Positions 14,306 through 23,284 are shown, counted from the stretch's first letter. The stretch is 64,000 bases of DNA from Enterobacter asburiae (GCF_007035645.1 NZ_AP019632.1:2356001-2420000); one strand, 5' to 3'. The notes: generated from the letters alone by a model not told the origin. A program made the numbers and translations.

Positions 14306-17300
14306 GCGGAAGCCGCTTTAACCTGTCGGCGCTGGCCGTCCGCGAACGTTCCGTCACGCTGTTTCTGATCGTTCTGGTCACGATTGCCGGAATTTACGCC
14401 TTCTTTGGGCTCGGGCGGGCGGAAGATCCGCCCTTCACGGTAAAGCAAATGACGGTGATAACCGTCTGGCCGGGCGCCACCGCGCAGGAAATTCAGGATC
14501 AGGTCGCCGAGCCGCTGGAAAAGCGCCTGCAGGAACTCAAATGGTACGACCGTACCGAAACCTATACCCGTCCCGGCATGGCGTTTATCACGTTGTCATT
14601 GCAGGACAAGACCCCGCCAGCCGAAGTGCAGGAGGAGTTCTATCAGGCGCGGAAGAAGCTTGGAGATGAATCTCAGCGTCTTCCGGCGGGCGTCATCGGC
14701 CCGATGATCAATGACGAATTCTCGGATGTCACCTTTGCCCTCTTTGCCCTGAAAGCGAAAGGCGAACCGCAGCGGCAGCTGGTACGCGATGCCGAAGGCC
14801 TGCGCCAGCAGCTCCTGCACGTTCCCGGCGTGAAGAAAGTGAACATTATCGGCGAACAGGCCGAGCGGATTTACATCTCCTTCTCCCACGACCGTCTGGC
14901 GACGATAGGGCTCTCACCCCAGGACATTTTCAACGCCCTCAACAGCCAGAACGCTTTAGCCGCGGCGGGCTCCATTGAGACCCGAGGCGCGCAGATTTTT
15001 ATCCGCCTGGACGGCGCGTTCGATGAACTGCAGAAAATCCGCGATACGCCTTTTGTGGCTCAGGGCAAAACGCTCAAGCTGTCCGATGTGGCAACGGTTG
15101 AGCGAGGCTACGAAGATCCCCCGACGATGCTGATACGCAATCAGCATGAGCCCGCCCTTCTGCTGGGCATCGTGATGCGTGAAGGCTGGAACGGTCTGGC
15201 GCTGGGGAAAGCGCTGGATGCGGAAACGGCAAAAATAAATGATAGCCTGCCGCTTGGCATGTCCCTGACCAAAGTTACCGACCAGTCCGTGAATATTCGC
15301 TCGTCGGTCGATGAGTTCATGATCAAATTCTTCGTCGCCCTGCTTGTGGTCATGGTGGTGTGTTTTGTCAGCATGGGCTGGCGCGTGGGTGTTGTCGTTG
15401 CGGCGGCGGTACCGCTGACGCTGGCTGTCGTTTTCGTGGTGATGGAAGCCGCGGGGATAAACTTTGACCGCGTTACGCTGGGCTCCCTGATCCTCGCCCT
15501 CGGCCTGCTGGTTGATGATGCCATTATCGCCATCGAAATGATGGTGGTGAAAATGGAGGAAGGTTACGACAGAATCAAAGCCTCGGCCTTCGCCTGGAGC
15601 CATACCGCCGCGCCCATGCTGGCCGGTACCCTGGTGACGGCCATTGGCTTTATGCCGAATGGTTTTGCCCAGTCGACCGCAGGGGAATACACCAGCAATA
15701 TGTTCTGGATCGTCGGCCTCGCCCTGATTGCCTCGTGGTTTGTCGCGGTGGTGTTCACGCCCTATCTTGGGGTGAAGATCCTGCCGGCGATCCCTAAAGT
15801 GGAAGGGGGTCATGCCGCCATCTATAACACGCCTCGCTATAACCGTTTTCGCCAGCTGCTTGCCCGCGTTATCGCCAGAAAATGGCGGGTGGCCGGCTCG
15901 GTGGTCGCCATTTTCATCGTGGCCGTGCTCGGCATGGGCCTGGTAAAAAAACAATTTTTCCCAACCTCCGACCGCCCGGAAGTACTGGTTGAGGTGCAGA
16001 TGCCCTACGGTACCTCGATTGAGCAAACCAGCACCGCCACCGCAAAAATCGAAGCGTGGCTGGGCCAGCAGCCTGAAGCCAAAATTGTCACGGCCTATAT
16101 TGGTCAGGGTTCACCCCGTTTTTATCTGGCGATGGCGCCAGAACTGCCCGACCCGTCTTTTGCGAAAATAGTGATCCTGACGGACAGCGAGACGTCACGC
16201 GAGGCGCTCAAGCTCCGGCTGAGAGACGCTGTCGCCAACGGCCTTGCCCCCGAAGCGCGCGTGCGGGTAACGCAGCTGGTGTTTGGCCCGTACTCGCCCT
16301 TCCCGGTTGCCTGGCGCGTGTCGGGGCCGGATGTCGAACAGGTGCATGACATCGCTGACCGGGTGAAAGCCGTGCTTCAGGCGAGCCCGATGATGAGAAC
16401 CGTCAACACCGACTGGGGGTCGCGCGTTCCCGTCCTGCATTTCACTCTCGATCAAAACCGCCTGCAGGCGACCGGCTTAACCTCCAGTGCCGTTGCCGAT
16501 CAGCTTCAGTTTCTGCTCTCAGGCGTGCCTGTCACCTCCGTGCGGGAAGATATTCGCTCGGTTGAGGTCATTGGCCGCGCGGCGGGAGATATCCGTCTTG
16601 ACCCGGCCAAAATCGAGGGTTTCACCCTTGTCGGCAATGCGGGACAGCGCGTTCCGCTGTCTCAAATCGGCAAGATTGAGATCGGTATGGAAGATCCGAT
16701 CCTGCGCCGTCGCGATCGCACCCCGACGATTACCGTGCGGGGCGATATCGCTAACCATCTTCAGCCACCGGATGTGTCGGTCGCCGTCATGAAGCAGCTC
16801 CAGCCGATTGTTGACGCGCTGCCGGCCGGATACCGTATCGACATGGCGGGTTCGATTGAGGAATCGGGCAAAGCCACGCAGGCCATGATCCCGCTGTTTC
16901 CGATCATGATTGCCCTGACGCTGCTGATCATCATTTTGCAGGTGCGCTCAATCTCGGCGATGGTGATGGTGTTCTTAACCGCGCCGCTGGGGCTGATTGG
17001 CGTGGTGCCCGTGCTGTTGATTTTCAATCAGCCGTTTGGCATCAACGCGCTGGTCGGCTTGATCGCCCTTTCCGGCATTCTGATGCGCAATACGCTGATC
17101 CTGATCGGTCAAATCGATCATAACCAGAAGGAGGGCCTCGAGCCGTTCCAGGCGGTGGTTGAAGCGACGGTCCAGCGCGCACGCCCTGTCCTTCTGACCG
17201 CCATGGCCGCCGTGCTGGCGTTTATTCCCCTGACGCATTCGGTGTTCTGGGGCACGCTGGCCTACACGCTGATAGGCGGAACGCTGGGCGGGACGATCGT

Positions 17301-17391
17301 CACGCTCGTCTTCCTGCCCGCGATGTATGCGATCTGGTTCCGGATCCGCCCTGCGGAACAACGCGTGCAGCACCCTGCAGAAAACGTGTAA
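14302..17391 (+). CDS. RND efflux transporter permease
   Basis: 1029 residues, full length for the HAE1/AcrB superfamily. It has 12 hydrophobic segments in two repeats with large periplasmic loops. TM1 is preceded by LSALAVRERSVTLFLIVLVTIAGIYAFFGLGRAEDPPF; TM4 contains LGLLVDDAIIAIEMMVVKMEEG with the proton-relay aspartate pair; the second half has GLIALSGILMRNTLILIGQIDHNQKEG and ARPVLLTAMAAVLAFIPL. The sequence resembles the MexK/TriC-like branch more than AcrB. Substrates are unknown. No outer-membrane factor gene follows, so TolC is the expected partner. Confidence 0.93.
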   Translation: MSGSRFNLSALAVRERSVTLFLIVLVTIAGIYAFFGLGRAEDPPFTVKQMTVITVWPGATAQEIQDQVAEPLEKRLQELKWYDRTETYTRPGMAFITLSLQDKTPPAEVQEEFYQARKKLGDESQRLPAGVIGPMINDEFSDVTFALFALKAKGEPQRQLVRDAEGLRQQLLHVPGVKKVNIIGEQAERIYISFSHDRLATIGLSPQDIFNALNSQNALAAAGSIETRGAQIFIRLDGAFDELQKIRDTPFVAQGKTLKLSDVATVERGYEDPPTMLIRNQHEPALLLGIVMREGWNGLALGKALDAETAKINDSLPLGMSLTKVTDQSVNIRSSVDEFMIKFFVALLVVMVVCFVSMGWRVGVVVAAAVPLTLAVVFVVMEAAGINFDRVTLGSLILALGLLVDDAIIAIEMMVVKMEEGYDRIKASAFAWSHTAAPMLAGTLVTAIGFMPNGFAQSTAGEYTSNMFWIVGLALIASWFVAVVFTPYLGVKILPAIPKVEGGHAAIYNTPRYNRFRQLLARVIARKWRVAGSVVAIFIVAVLGMGLVKKQFFPTSDRPEVLVEVQMPYGTSIEQTSTATAKIEAWLGQQPEAKIVTAYIGQGSPRFYLAMAPELPDPSFAKIVILTDSETSREALKLRLRDAVANGLAPEARVRVTQLVFGPYSPFPVAWRVSGPDVEQVHDIADRVKAVLQASPMMRTVNTDWGSRVPVLHFTLDQNRLQATGLTSSAVADQLQFLLSGVPVTSVREDIRSVEVIGRAAGDIRLDPAKIEGFTLVGNAGQRVPLSQIGKIEIGMEDPILRRRDRTPTITVRGDIANHLQPPDVSVAVMKQLQPIVDALPAGYRIDMAGSIEESGKATQAMIPLFPIMIALTLLIIILQVRSISAMVMVFLTAPLGLIGVVPVLLIFNQPFGINALVGLIALSGILMRNTLILIGQIDHNQKEGLEPFQAVVEATVQRARPVLLTAMAAVLAFIPLTHSVFWGTLAYTLIGGTLGGTIVTLVFLPAMYAIWFRIRPAEQRVQHPAENV

Positions 17392-17412
17392 ACTACCATG
17401 AGTAGATAACAC
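17386..17412. promoter_or_regulatory. candidate operator of the downstream TetR gene (site 1)
   Basis: A 27-base dyad centred on 17399: outer arms GTGT/ACAC and inner arms CTAC/GTAG. It overlaps the permease stop codon and lies 14 bases before the TetR start at 17426. The core TACCA-nn-AGTA recurs at 18047-18057. Confidence 0.6.
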
Positions 17413-17425
17413 TTCTGAGGAAAGC

Positions 17426-18019
17426 ATGGTTGTTAAGCGCTTAAGAAAAGAGGACCGCCGCGTGCAGCTGCTGGAGGTTGCGCGCGGAATCGTTCGTCAG
17501 CAAGGCACGGAGGCGCTGACCCTTGGCTACCTGGCCGAACGAGCCAACGTGACCAAGCCTATCCCCTACGACCACTTTGGCGATCGTGAAGGGCTGCTGA
17601 TGGCGCTGTATCAGGATTATAGCGACCGGCAGTTGGCGAAGTTCCGCGAGACGCTGGCGGTCGACAGCAAAACGCTGGAAAAGACGATCCGCTTTTTCAG
17701 CGCCGCCTATATCGACTGCGCCATTAGTGCCGGGCCGGAGACCGGCCCAATCGCCGCGGCGCTGTCCGGATCCCACGCGCTGCAGACGTTTCGTGAGGCA
17801 TGCGTGGCCGAATGCGCCGACTGCCTGCGTACCGCGCTTTCCCCGTTCGTTGCGCTGAAAGGCGTTCAGGGAGAAGCGGTACTGACGGCCATCATTGGCG
17901 CGGCGGACGCGCTCAGCACCGCCGCGGGCAACGGCGTGCTCGCCCGGAACGTGGCGGAAGATACGCTCAGCGGCGCCATGACCGGCGTGCTGGAGACCTA
18001 CGTGAATAGCACAAAATGA
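17426..18019 (+). CDS. TetR family regulator (second, downstream of the RND pump)
   Basis: 197 residues with the helix-turn-helix KEDRRVQLLEVARGIVRQQGTEALTLGYLAERANVTKPIPYDHFGDREGLLMALY (about residues 7-60). The C-terminal half is Ala-rich and helical, with AAALSGSHALQTFREACVAECADCLRTAL. GAGGAAAG lies before the ATG. Shared TACCA-nn-AGTA dyads before this gene and before the oxidoreductase at 18093 suggest that it regulates itself and that enzyme, rather than the pump. Confidence 0.9.
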   Translation: MVVKRLRKEDRRVQLLEVARGIVRQQGTEALTLGYLAERANVTKPIPYDHFGDREGLLMALYQDYSDRQLAKFRETLAVDSKTLEKTIRFFSAAYIDCAISAGPETGPIAAALSGSHALQTFREACVAECADCLRTALSPFVALKGVQGEAVLTAIIGAADALSTAAGNGVLARNVAEDTLSGAMTGVLETYVNSTK

Positions 18020-18033
18020 TCGCTGGGGGCGGA

Positions 18034-18064
18034 TTGACACCTAAGTTACCAATAGTAATATAGG
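18034..18064 (+). promoter_or_regulatory. strong promoter with embedded TetR-type operator (site 2)
   Basis: TTGACA at 18034-18039 and TAATAT at 18056-18061 with a 16-base spacer. A dyad centred on 18052 fills the spacer: outer arms CCTA/TAGG (18040-18043, 18061-18064) and inner arms TTAC/GTAA. The core TACCA-nn-AGTA is identical to site 1. Repressor binding here would block RNA polymerase directly. Confidence 0.7.
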
Positions 18065-18092
18065 CGTCAGTTCTCACCCATTCGAGGTCGCT

Positions 18093-18692
18093 ATGTCTGC
18101 TACAAATGCCATTAATAACGCACTGATCGTGACGGCTCATCCTGTCGACAATTCGTTATCCCATTCGCTGGCAGCCCGTATTGCCGGAAAATTACGCGAG
18201 CAAGGTACGCAGGTTGAGATTGCCGATCTGCATGCTGAAGGGTTTAATCCGGCGATGACCCGCGCCGATCTCGATTTGTATCACGGCGATCCGAGCGCCC
18301 TTCCCGACGATATTCTGCGCGAGCAGCAGCGCGTCGAGCGAGCGGATATGCTGGTGTTTGTCTTCCCCGTGTACTGGTGGTCGGTCCCCGCGCTGTTGAA
18401 AGGCTGGTTCGATCGCGTATTAACCCTGAACTGGGCGTATAAGGTGGCCGACGATGGCCGGATTGTGGGCAGCTTACGCGACGTTCCTGTCCGCCTGATC
18501 GCCACCGGCGGCAGCGATCTCACCGGATTCGACAAACACGGCTATTCGACGGCGATTCAGACGCAGATAATCGAAGGCGTGTTTGGCTTCTGCGGGTTGA
18601 AGAACGTTAAGCTCGATATCCTTTACCAGGCAGACACGGCGACGCCTGAGCAGGTAGAGGATTTCCTGCAGGGGCTAGAGGGCCTTAAATAA
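18093..18692 (+). CDS. NAD(P)H oxidoreductase, flavodoxin-like (quinone reductase family)
   Basis: 199 residues of the NQO1/MdaB/KefF-type flavodoxin_2 fold: NNALIVTAHPVDNSLSHSLAARI (FMN phosphate loop), VFVFPVYWWSVPALLKGWFDRVL (isoalloxazine-binding segment) and RLIATGGSDLTGFDKHGY. Such enzymes reduce quinones or azo compounds by two electrons. GAGGT precedes the ATG. The promoter carries a dyad shared with the upstream TetR gene, so induction by a quinone-like compound is a reasonable inference. Confidence 0.9.
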   Translation: MSATNAINNALIVTAHPVDNSLSHSLAARIAGKLREQGTQVEIADLHAEGFNPAMTRADLDLYHGDPSALPDDILREQQRVERADMLVFVFPVYWWSVPALLKGWFDRVLTLNWAYKVADDGRIVGSLRDVPVRLIATGGSDLTGFDKHGYSTAIQTQIIEGVFGFCGLKNVKLDILYQADTATPEQVEDFLQGLEGLK

Positions 18693-18821
18693 TACCGGCT
18701 ATTCAGTCACAGCAAAGGCGCGCCTCCTTCGCCAGAAGGAAGCGCGTGTCTCGTTATCACCTACCACCGTCAGGGGCGATCTTTTAATCCTGCTGGCTAA
18801 CCGGAACTCTCTTTCCAGCGA

Positions 18822-19124
18822 TTATTCAAAAAATAACGAGAAAAGGCCAATCGCCATCACTACGCTCATAATCACCTGAATCAGAATAATAAAAAAAGCG
18901 ACCCCACCCAAGACTGTGATTTTTCGACGCAGAATGAAAGTAATGCCGGAAAGTACAGCACTGAACAGAATGGCTTTAAGGATATAGGAAAGCGGAACCA
19001 TTGCCGGGTGACCGGTATGCACTCCAGCAAGCCCAATGAGACCCAGCAGAAAACCTCCGCAGAATCCCCATCCCCAGAAAGTCATCGGTAAGCTCATCTG
19101 CCCCGCGACTAATCTTTTCAACAT
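18822..19124 (-). CDS. small hydrophobic membrane protein, unknown
   Basis: 100 residues from the ATG at 19124, preceded by AAGGA; a longer in-frame form from 19190 would overlap the cupin gene and lacks a ribosome site. Three or four hydrophobic helices are apparent: TFWGWGFCGGFLLGLIGLAGV, YILKAILFSAVLSGITFIL and VLGGVAFFIILIQVIMSVVMAIGLFSLFF. I do not recognise the family. It follows the WbuC-like gene on the same strand by 43 bases and may share its transcript. Confidence 0.65.
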   Translation of the reverse strand: MLKRLVAGQMSLPMTFWGWGFCGGFLLGLIGLAGVHTGHPAMVPLSYILKAILFSAVLSGITFILRRKITVLGGVAFFIILIQVIMSVVMAIGLFSLFFE

Positions 19125-19167
19125 ACGCACATCCTTTTTGTGATTATTTTTATCAAAATTCACCGGT

Positions 19168-19644
19168 TTACAGGGTAAAACCCCCGTCACCCACCTGCGC
19201 CTGGGCGTACCATTTCATCAGCTCCGCGCAACCGGGCGCGTTCTCAGCCGGTGACCATTGGGCGGTATCGTGCTCCGGAACAGGCTGATAGCCGCCGTGT
19301 TTTACCTCGAAAATGACGCCGCCTTTATCCAGCGACAGCACGGCATGCCAGGTACCGGCATCCATCTCCAGCACTTTGCAGTCTTCACCTAACACCACGC
19401 GCTGGGTCACGTTACCGCCGTCATCAAAATTCAACACCAGAAAGCGACCGCTCAAAGCCGTCAGCAGTTCAAACGTGTGCGGGTGGCGATGAGGGCGAAC
19501 ATAGGTACCAGGCTCCATCGCGATAGCCAGGCGCTGTACCGGGTCGCTCAGCTCGGGATGTAAATTGCGGTGCGCGCGTAAGCGAGGAGAATTGGCAGCC
19601 TGCTCGCTTTGTTGCTGCAGGTCACTGAACGTAATTTGTTTCAT
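19168..19644 (-). CDS. WbuC family cupin-fold metalloprotein
   Basis: 158 residues from the ATG at 19644, which has AAGGTG five bases upstream; the longer open frame to 19803 has no such signal. The cupin core carries the metal-binding block YVRPHRHPHTFELLTALSGRFLVLNFDDGG and a second block DAGTWHAVLSLDKGGVIFEVKHGGYQP. WbuC-like proteins are often found near polysaccharide genes, but none is present here. The role is unknown; the protein is predicted to be cytoplasmic. Confidence 0.85.
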   Translation of the reverse strand: MKQITFSDLQQQSEQAANSPRLRAHRNLHPELSDPVQRLAIAMEPGTYVRPHRHPHTFELLTALSGRFLVLNFDDGGNVTQRVVLGEDCKVLEMDAGTWHAVLSLDKGGVIFEVKHGGYQPVPEHDTAQWSPAENAPGCAELMKWYAQAQVGDGGFTL

Positions 19645-19909
19645 ATACACCTTTGTGAATGGAGTCAGCGGACGGCAACCCTTTAGCCGCACGACGTTAT
19701 ACCATTCTGGACGGTCGATGAGCGATGGCATTTGTGAAACAAATCGCTGCAGCGTGAGGATGCGCGCGATCGCCCCCAAAGCGCAACGTTGAGTAAAACT
19801 CACATTGATTCCCAGTATTTATCGTTTTTAAAAATTGACGCACCTGAAATACCATCCATTCACCCCTGGGATAGAAAAATAAATAATACTAAGCCTGTAT
19901 GGAGCACCT

Positions 19910-20380
19910 ATGACACTCGATGTTTTATTCCCTGTATTGAATATTATCTCGCCTCATAAATTTAGCGCCCAAACAAATGTGCATGAGTTGATTACGTTAC
20001 TTTCAGCAGAAAAGGAAAGCTCAGAAGCGCTATCGCCCTTCATCCATCGACTGCATCTTTTGGCTTTCGCCCAAAGCAATCCGGGTAACGCCGAAGAGTT
20101 GCTCTCAGCGCATTTACCAAAAGAGGATGGGATCCTTCCGCTGCTGGACTTTGCGGACTGGCCAAAGGTGCGTTACGCCGCGTCAGGCGAAGCTCAGACG
20201 CGTGAATCGCAGGAGTATTTCCGTGATATGACCTCGGCTGCCAATCTGTTACGCACTGCGCTGATCGACGCCGAGCGAGCAAAGGGAACGCCTGCGCTTT
20301 ATATTCTGGATAAATTACTCAACCTGAACAGCGCCCTGCCGGAGCGATATAAACAGATGGCGAATATTCCCTACGCATAA
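19910..20380 (+). CDS. hypothetical protein
   Basis: 156 residues, mostly alpha-helical by pattern (HELITLLSAEKESSEALSPFIHRLHLLAFAQSNPGNAEELLSAHL), with DLLP-type loops and a C-terminal helix TPALYILDKLLNLNSALPERYKQM. No signal peptide or membrane segment. Start at the ATG after TATGGAGC. It stands alone between a divergent cupin gene and a convergent LysR gene. I do not recognise a family or motif. Confidence 0.6.
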   Translation: MTLDVLFPVLNIISPHKFSAQTNVHELITLLSAEKESSEALSPFIHRLHLLAFAQSNPGNAEELLSAHLPKEDGILPLLDFADWPKVRYAASGEAQTRESQEYFRDMTSAANLLRTALIDAERAKGTPALYILDKLLNLNSALPERYKQMANIPYA

Positions 20381-20427
20381 ATATGTTCTATATGCGGAAT
20401 ATCCTTCACTAAATATTCCGCTATTTA

Positions 20428-21351
20428 TTAAACCCGATTTTCATTGTAATCAAGACAGACGATATCCAACGAAGGCAGCACCGGCGCATTAAGGTTAAGC
20501 CACGCCAGCAACCGTTCAATACTCTGTCTTCTGAGCGAATTTTTCGGCCAGACGAGGTAGTAGCCATCGCCGGTTGCGATAGCTTCCCTGAAGGGTAGCG
20601 CGAGCAGGCCGCTTTTCAGCGCGTCGAGCGTGAGGCGGAGGTCGGCCATCGTCACGCCGTGACCGTGCATGGCGGCCAGGCTTCCCTGCTCCAGGGTGTC
20701 GAACACGATTCCACGACTCACGTCGAGCCCTGGGAATGACCCGGTTCTTTTCAGCCATCGCTTCCAGTCCCGTCTGTCCGGAGAGGGATGGATAATATCG
20801 CACTGCGCAAGCTGATGCCGGGCTGAATCAAGCAAAGACGGGGTACAAACCGGAATGAGCCATTCACTGAAGAGCAGCCTGCTTTCCGTAGACTCGCCGA
20901 AATAGCCATTACCGAGCAGGATCGCACAATCGTAGGGCTCACGGCTGAAGTCAACGGTGTCGAAGTCCATCCAGACGCTGGCAATTTCAATTTTTGGCTT
21001 AGCGTGGTTCTCGCGAAAGGATTTAAGCACATTCAGCAGCCACCGCATCGTCAGGGTGCTGGGGGCTTTGAGGCGCAGAAGGTGGTTTTCGCTTCTGAAT
21101 GCGCGACAGGCCCACTCAATATTCGAGAAACTTTCGCTGAGCTGTCCGGCCAGAATACGTCCGGCATCACTGACCTCCACTCGCGGCCCCTGGCGTTTAA
21201 AGAGCTCACAGTCGAACCACTGTTCAAGCGTCCGGACATGCCTGCTGACCGCGCCCGGCGTGATATTCAGTGCTTCAGCCGCTTTGCTGAAGGAGTTCAG
21301 CCGCGCGGCAACTTCAAAAGCGCGCAGCGCATACAGTGGTGGTAAAGACAT
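20428..21351 (-). CDS. LysR family regulator (GcvA-like subgroup)
   Basis: 307 residues. It starts MSLPPLYALRAFEVAARLNSFSKAAEALNITPGAVSRHVRTLEQWFDCELFKRQGPRVEVSDAGR, the GcvA-type N terminus. The effector domain includes PSTLTMRWLLNVLKSFRENHAKPKIEIASVWMDFDTVDFSREPYDCAILLGNGYFGES, as in regulators of amino-acid or beta-lactam-related genes. It follows the MarR gene by 24 bases on the same strand, so they may be co-transcribed. Its target is not evident locally. Confidence 0.9.
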   Translation of the reverse strand: MSLPPLYALRAFEVAARLNSFSKAAEALNITPGAVSRHVRTLEQWFDCELFKRQGPRVEVSDAGRILAGQLSESFSNIEWACRAFRSENHLLRLKAPSTLTMRWLLNVLKSFRENHAKPKIEIASVWMDFDTVDFSREPYDCAILLGNGYFGESTESRLLFSEWLIPVCTPSLLDSARHQLAQCDIIHPSPDRRDWKRWLKRTGSFPGLDVSRGIVFDTLEQGSLAAMHGHGVTMADLRLTLDALKSGLLALPFREAIATGDGYYLVWPKNSLRRQSIERLLAWLNLNAPVLPSLDIVCLDYNENRV

Positions 21352-21375
21352 ACATTCCCTTTCTGTGAGGTTTAG

Positions 21376-21912
21376 CTATGCAGTTTTTGTATTATCGGCA
21401 CTCTGTGACTTGTCGCTCAGGTCCTCAGACGGGAACGTCATCAGCAGCTCCCTGAGCAGGGACTCAAGCTGCGCGCGCTGCGCGTCAGATAAGTTGCTCA
21501 GCAGCGCATTTTGCGTTTGTGTATGGACGATCAGCGCCTGTTCGATGCGCTCCTGCCCGTGCGGCGTCAGGCTTACGAGGGTGCTGCGCTTGTCATCCGG
21601 ATCGGCAATTCGCCTGATAAGCCCAAGCTGTTCGAGATGGCTGAGCCGGTTCGTCATCGCCCCTGAGGTTACCAACAGCGATTTATAGAGCTGCGTGGGG
21701 GAAAGGCAGTACGGCTCACCGGCGCGACGCAGCGTGGCGAGCACGTCAAACTCGCCCTCGCGAAAGCCAAACTGCGCCATCGCCTGCGCCCATTCTTTTC
21801 CCAGATGCTTCATCAGCCGGAGCATTCGGCCAAAAATTTTCATCGACGAGGCGTCCAGCTCCGGCATGGCGCGGCTCCACTGGCCGACAACGAAGTCTAC
21901 GTGATCTTGCAT
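21376..21912 (-). CDS. MarR family transcriptional regulator
   Basis: 178 residues from the ATG at 21912, with AGGGG five bases upstream (a GTG two codons earlier is less likely). The winged helix-turn-helix is REGEFDVLATLRRAGEPYCLSPTQLYKSLLVTSGAMTNRLSHLEQLGLIRRIADPDDKRSTLVSLTPHG, including the wing motif D-x-R-S-x-x-V-x-L-T. It is divergent from the MFS gene at 22042, and the 22-bp perfect palindrome at 21975-21996 between them is the probable binding site. Confidence 0.93.
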   Translation of the reverse strand: MQDHVDFVVGQWSRAMPELDASSMKIFGRMLRLMKHLGKEWAQAMAQFGFREGEFDVLATLRRAGEPYCLSPTQLYKSLLVTSGAMTNRLSHLEQLGLIRRIADPDDKRSTLVSLTPHGQERIEQALIVHTQTQNALLSNLSDAQRAQLESLLRELLMTFPSEDLSDKSQSADNTKTA

Positions 21913-21974
21913 TTTCACCCCTGATGGCGTGCGAATTTATCCTGTTGTGCGGTACATCTTACGCAAAAACATAT

Positions 21975-21996
21975 TTTATCTTAATGTTAAGATAAA
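21975..21996. promoter_or_regulatory. perfect 22-bp palindrome, MarR operator
   Basis: Arms TTTATCTTAA and TTAAGATAAA with a two-base centre TG, no mismatch. It lies between the divergent MarR gene (start 21912) and the MFS gene (start 22042), a good size and symmetry for a MarR dimer. Confidence 0.8.
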
Positions 21997-22041
21997 TGCT
22001 CGTGCGATTTGCCCGGGCCATTCACAACCGAAAAGGACTCC

Positions 22042-23202
22042 ATGTTGAAACGCACGTCGCCTTTACTCTTCGCCGTTATCGCTTTTATCGTCGGGCTGAA
22101 CCTGCGCCCCATTCTGGCTTCTGTCGGACCGCTGTTTTCCGTGCTGCAGCGCGAAGCAGGGCTGACCGCTACGCAATTCAGCCTGCTAACCACCCTGCCG
22201 GTCGCGATGATGGGGCTTGCCGCCCTGTGTGGCCCCTGGCTTTTAGCCCGAGTCGGCGCCGTACGGGGAATTATGTTTGGGCTCTTTATCCTGCTTGCGG
22301 CCTGTTTGCTGCGCGGTTTTAGCGCCTCGCCGGAGAGTCTTATGGGCACCGCGCTACTGGGCGGGGCCAGTATAGGCACGATCCAGGCGTTAATGCCTGC
22401 CCTGATTAAAAAGGAATATACGCAAACGTCCAGCACGGTAATGTCGCTTTTCAGCACGGGCATTATGGCCGGTGCGGCAGTCGCCGCCGCCAGCGCCGAG
22501 CCGTTATTTTCATGGCTGACGCTGAAGCCCACGCTGGCAATGGCCGGGCTGTTAGCGCTGCTGGCGCTGATACTGTGGTTAACCCTGGTTAAGCATCCTC
22601 AAGGGGAAAAAACAGCACGCGAAACCGTTACGCTCTCGTCCTCTCGCACAGGGCTACTGTTGCTCTTTTTCGGCGTGGGAACGGGCGCCTACACGCTGGT
22701 ATTGGCCTGGCTGCCCCCGCTCTATATTCAGGCGGGATGGTCCGCACGCAGCAGCGGCTACATGCTGGCCTGGCTGACGTTGACCGAGGTTGTCGCCGGG
22801 TTTGCCGTCTCCGCGCTGATCGGTAAATTCCCCGATCGTCGCGTACCGCTGATTGCCGTTTTGCTGTTGCTGCTGGCAGGATTACTGTGTCTGGTCTTTG
22901 CGCCGGGTACGACGCCTGTATTATCCACGTTGCTGCTTGGCACCGGGATCGGCGCCCTCTTCCCGCTGTCGCTCATCGTCACGTTCGATCATGCGCGAAC
23001 GCCCGCGCAGGCCGGGAAGTTGCTGTCTAAAGTTCAGGGAGGCGGATACACGATCGCCGCGCTTATGCCGTTAATTGCGGGGATCGTTCGCGACAGTTCG
23101 GTCTCGCTGACCAGCGCATGGCTGATCATGAGTGCGGGAGTCGTGCTGCTGATCGTTATCGCGCTGAATTTTAAACCCGTCGTGGACGTGCAGGCACGGT
23201 GA
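22042..23202 (+). CDS. CynX/NimT family MFS transporter
   Basis: 386 residues from the ATG at 22042 with AAGGA upstream. Twelve hydrophobic helices. The N-terminal FAVIAFIVGLNLRPILASVGPLFSVLQREAGLTATQFSLLTTLPVAMMGL is characteristic of the cyanate/2-nitroimidazole (CynX/NimT) branch of MFS. Substrate unknown; probably export of a small organic molecule. It is the sole apparent target of the divergent MarR regulator. Confidence 0.9.
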   Translation: MLKRTSPLLFAVIAFIVGLNLRPILASVGPLFSVLQREAGLTATQFSLLTTLPVAMMGLAALCGPWLLARVGAVRGIMFGLFILLAACLLRGFSASPESLMGTALLGGASIGTIQALMPALIKKEYTQTSSTVMSLFSTGIMAGAAVAAASAEPLFSWLTLKPTLAMAGLLALLALILWLTLVKHPQGEKTARETVTLSSSRTGLLLLFFGVGTGAYTLVLAWLPPLYIQAGWSARSSGYMLAWLTLTEVVAGFAVSALIGKFPDRRVPLIAVLLLLLAGLLCLVFAPGTTPVLSTLLLGTGIGALFPLSLIVTFDHARTPAQAGKLLSKVQGGGYTIAALMPLIAGIVRDSSVSLTSAWLIMSAGVVLLIVIALNFKPVVDVQAR

Positions 23203-23284
23203 ATGCGATACCAGAATTAAGGGTCGTATTTCCGCCGTTCGTAAGATAAATTCAGGGTGAATTTCACCTCATTCAGGAGTGGAT

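Noticed and set aside
14956..16026. 356-codon minus-strand open frame inside the RND permease gene
   Set aside because: Antisense shadow; the translation is rich in His, Asp and Gln repeats without any fold pattern.
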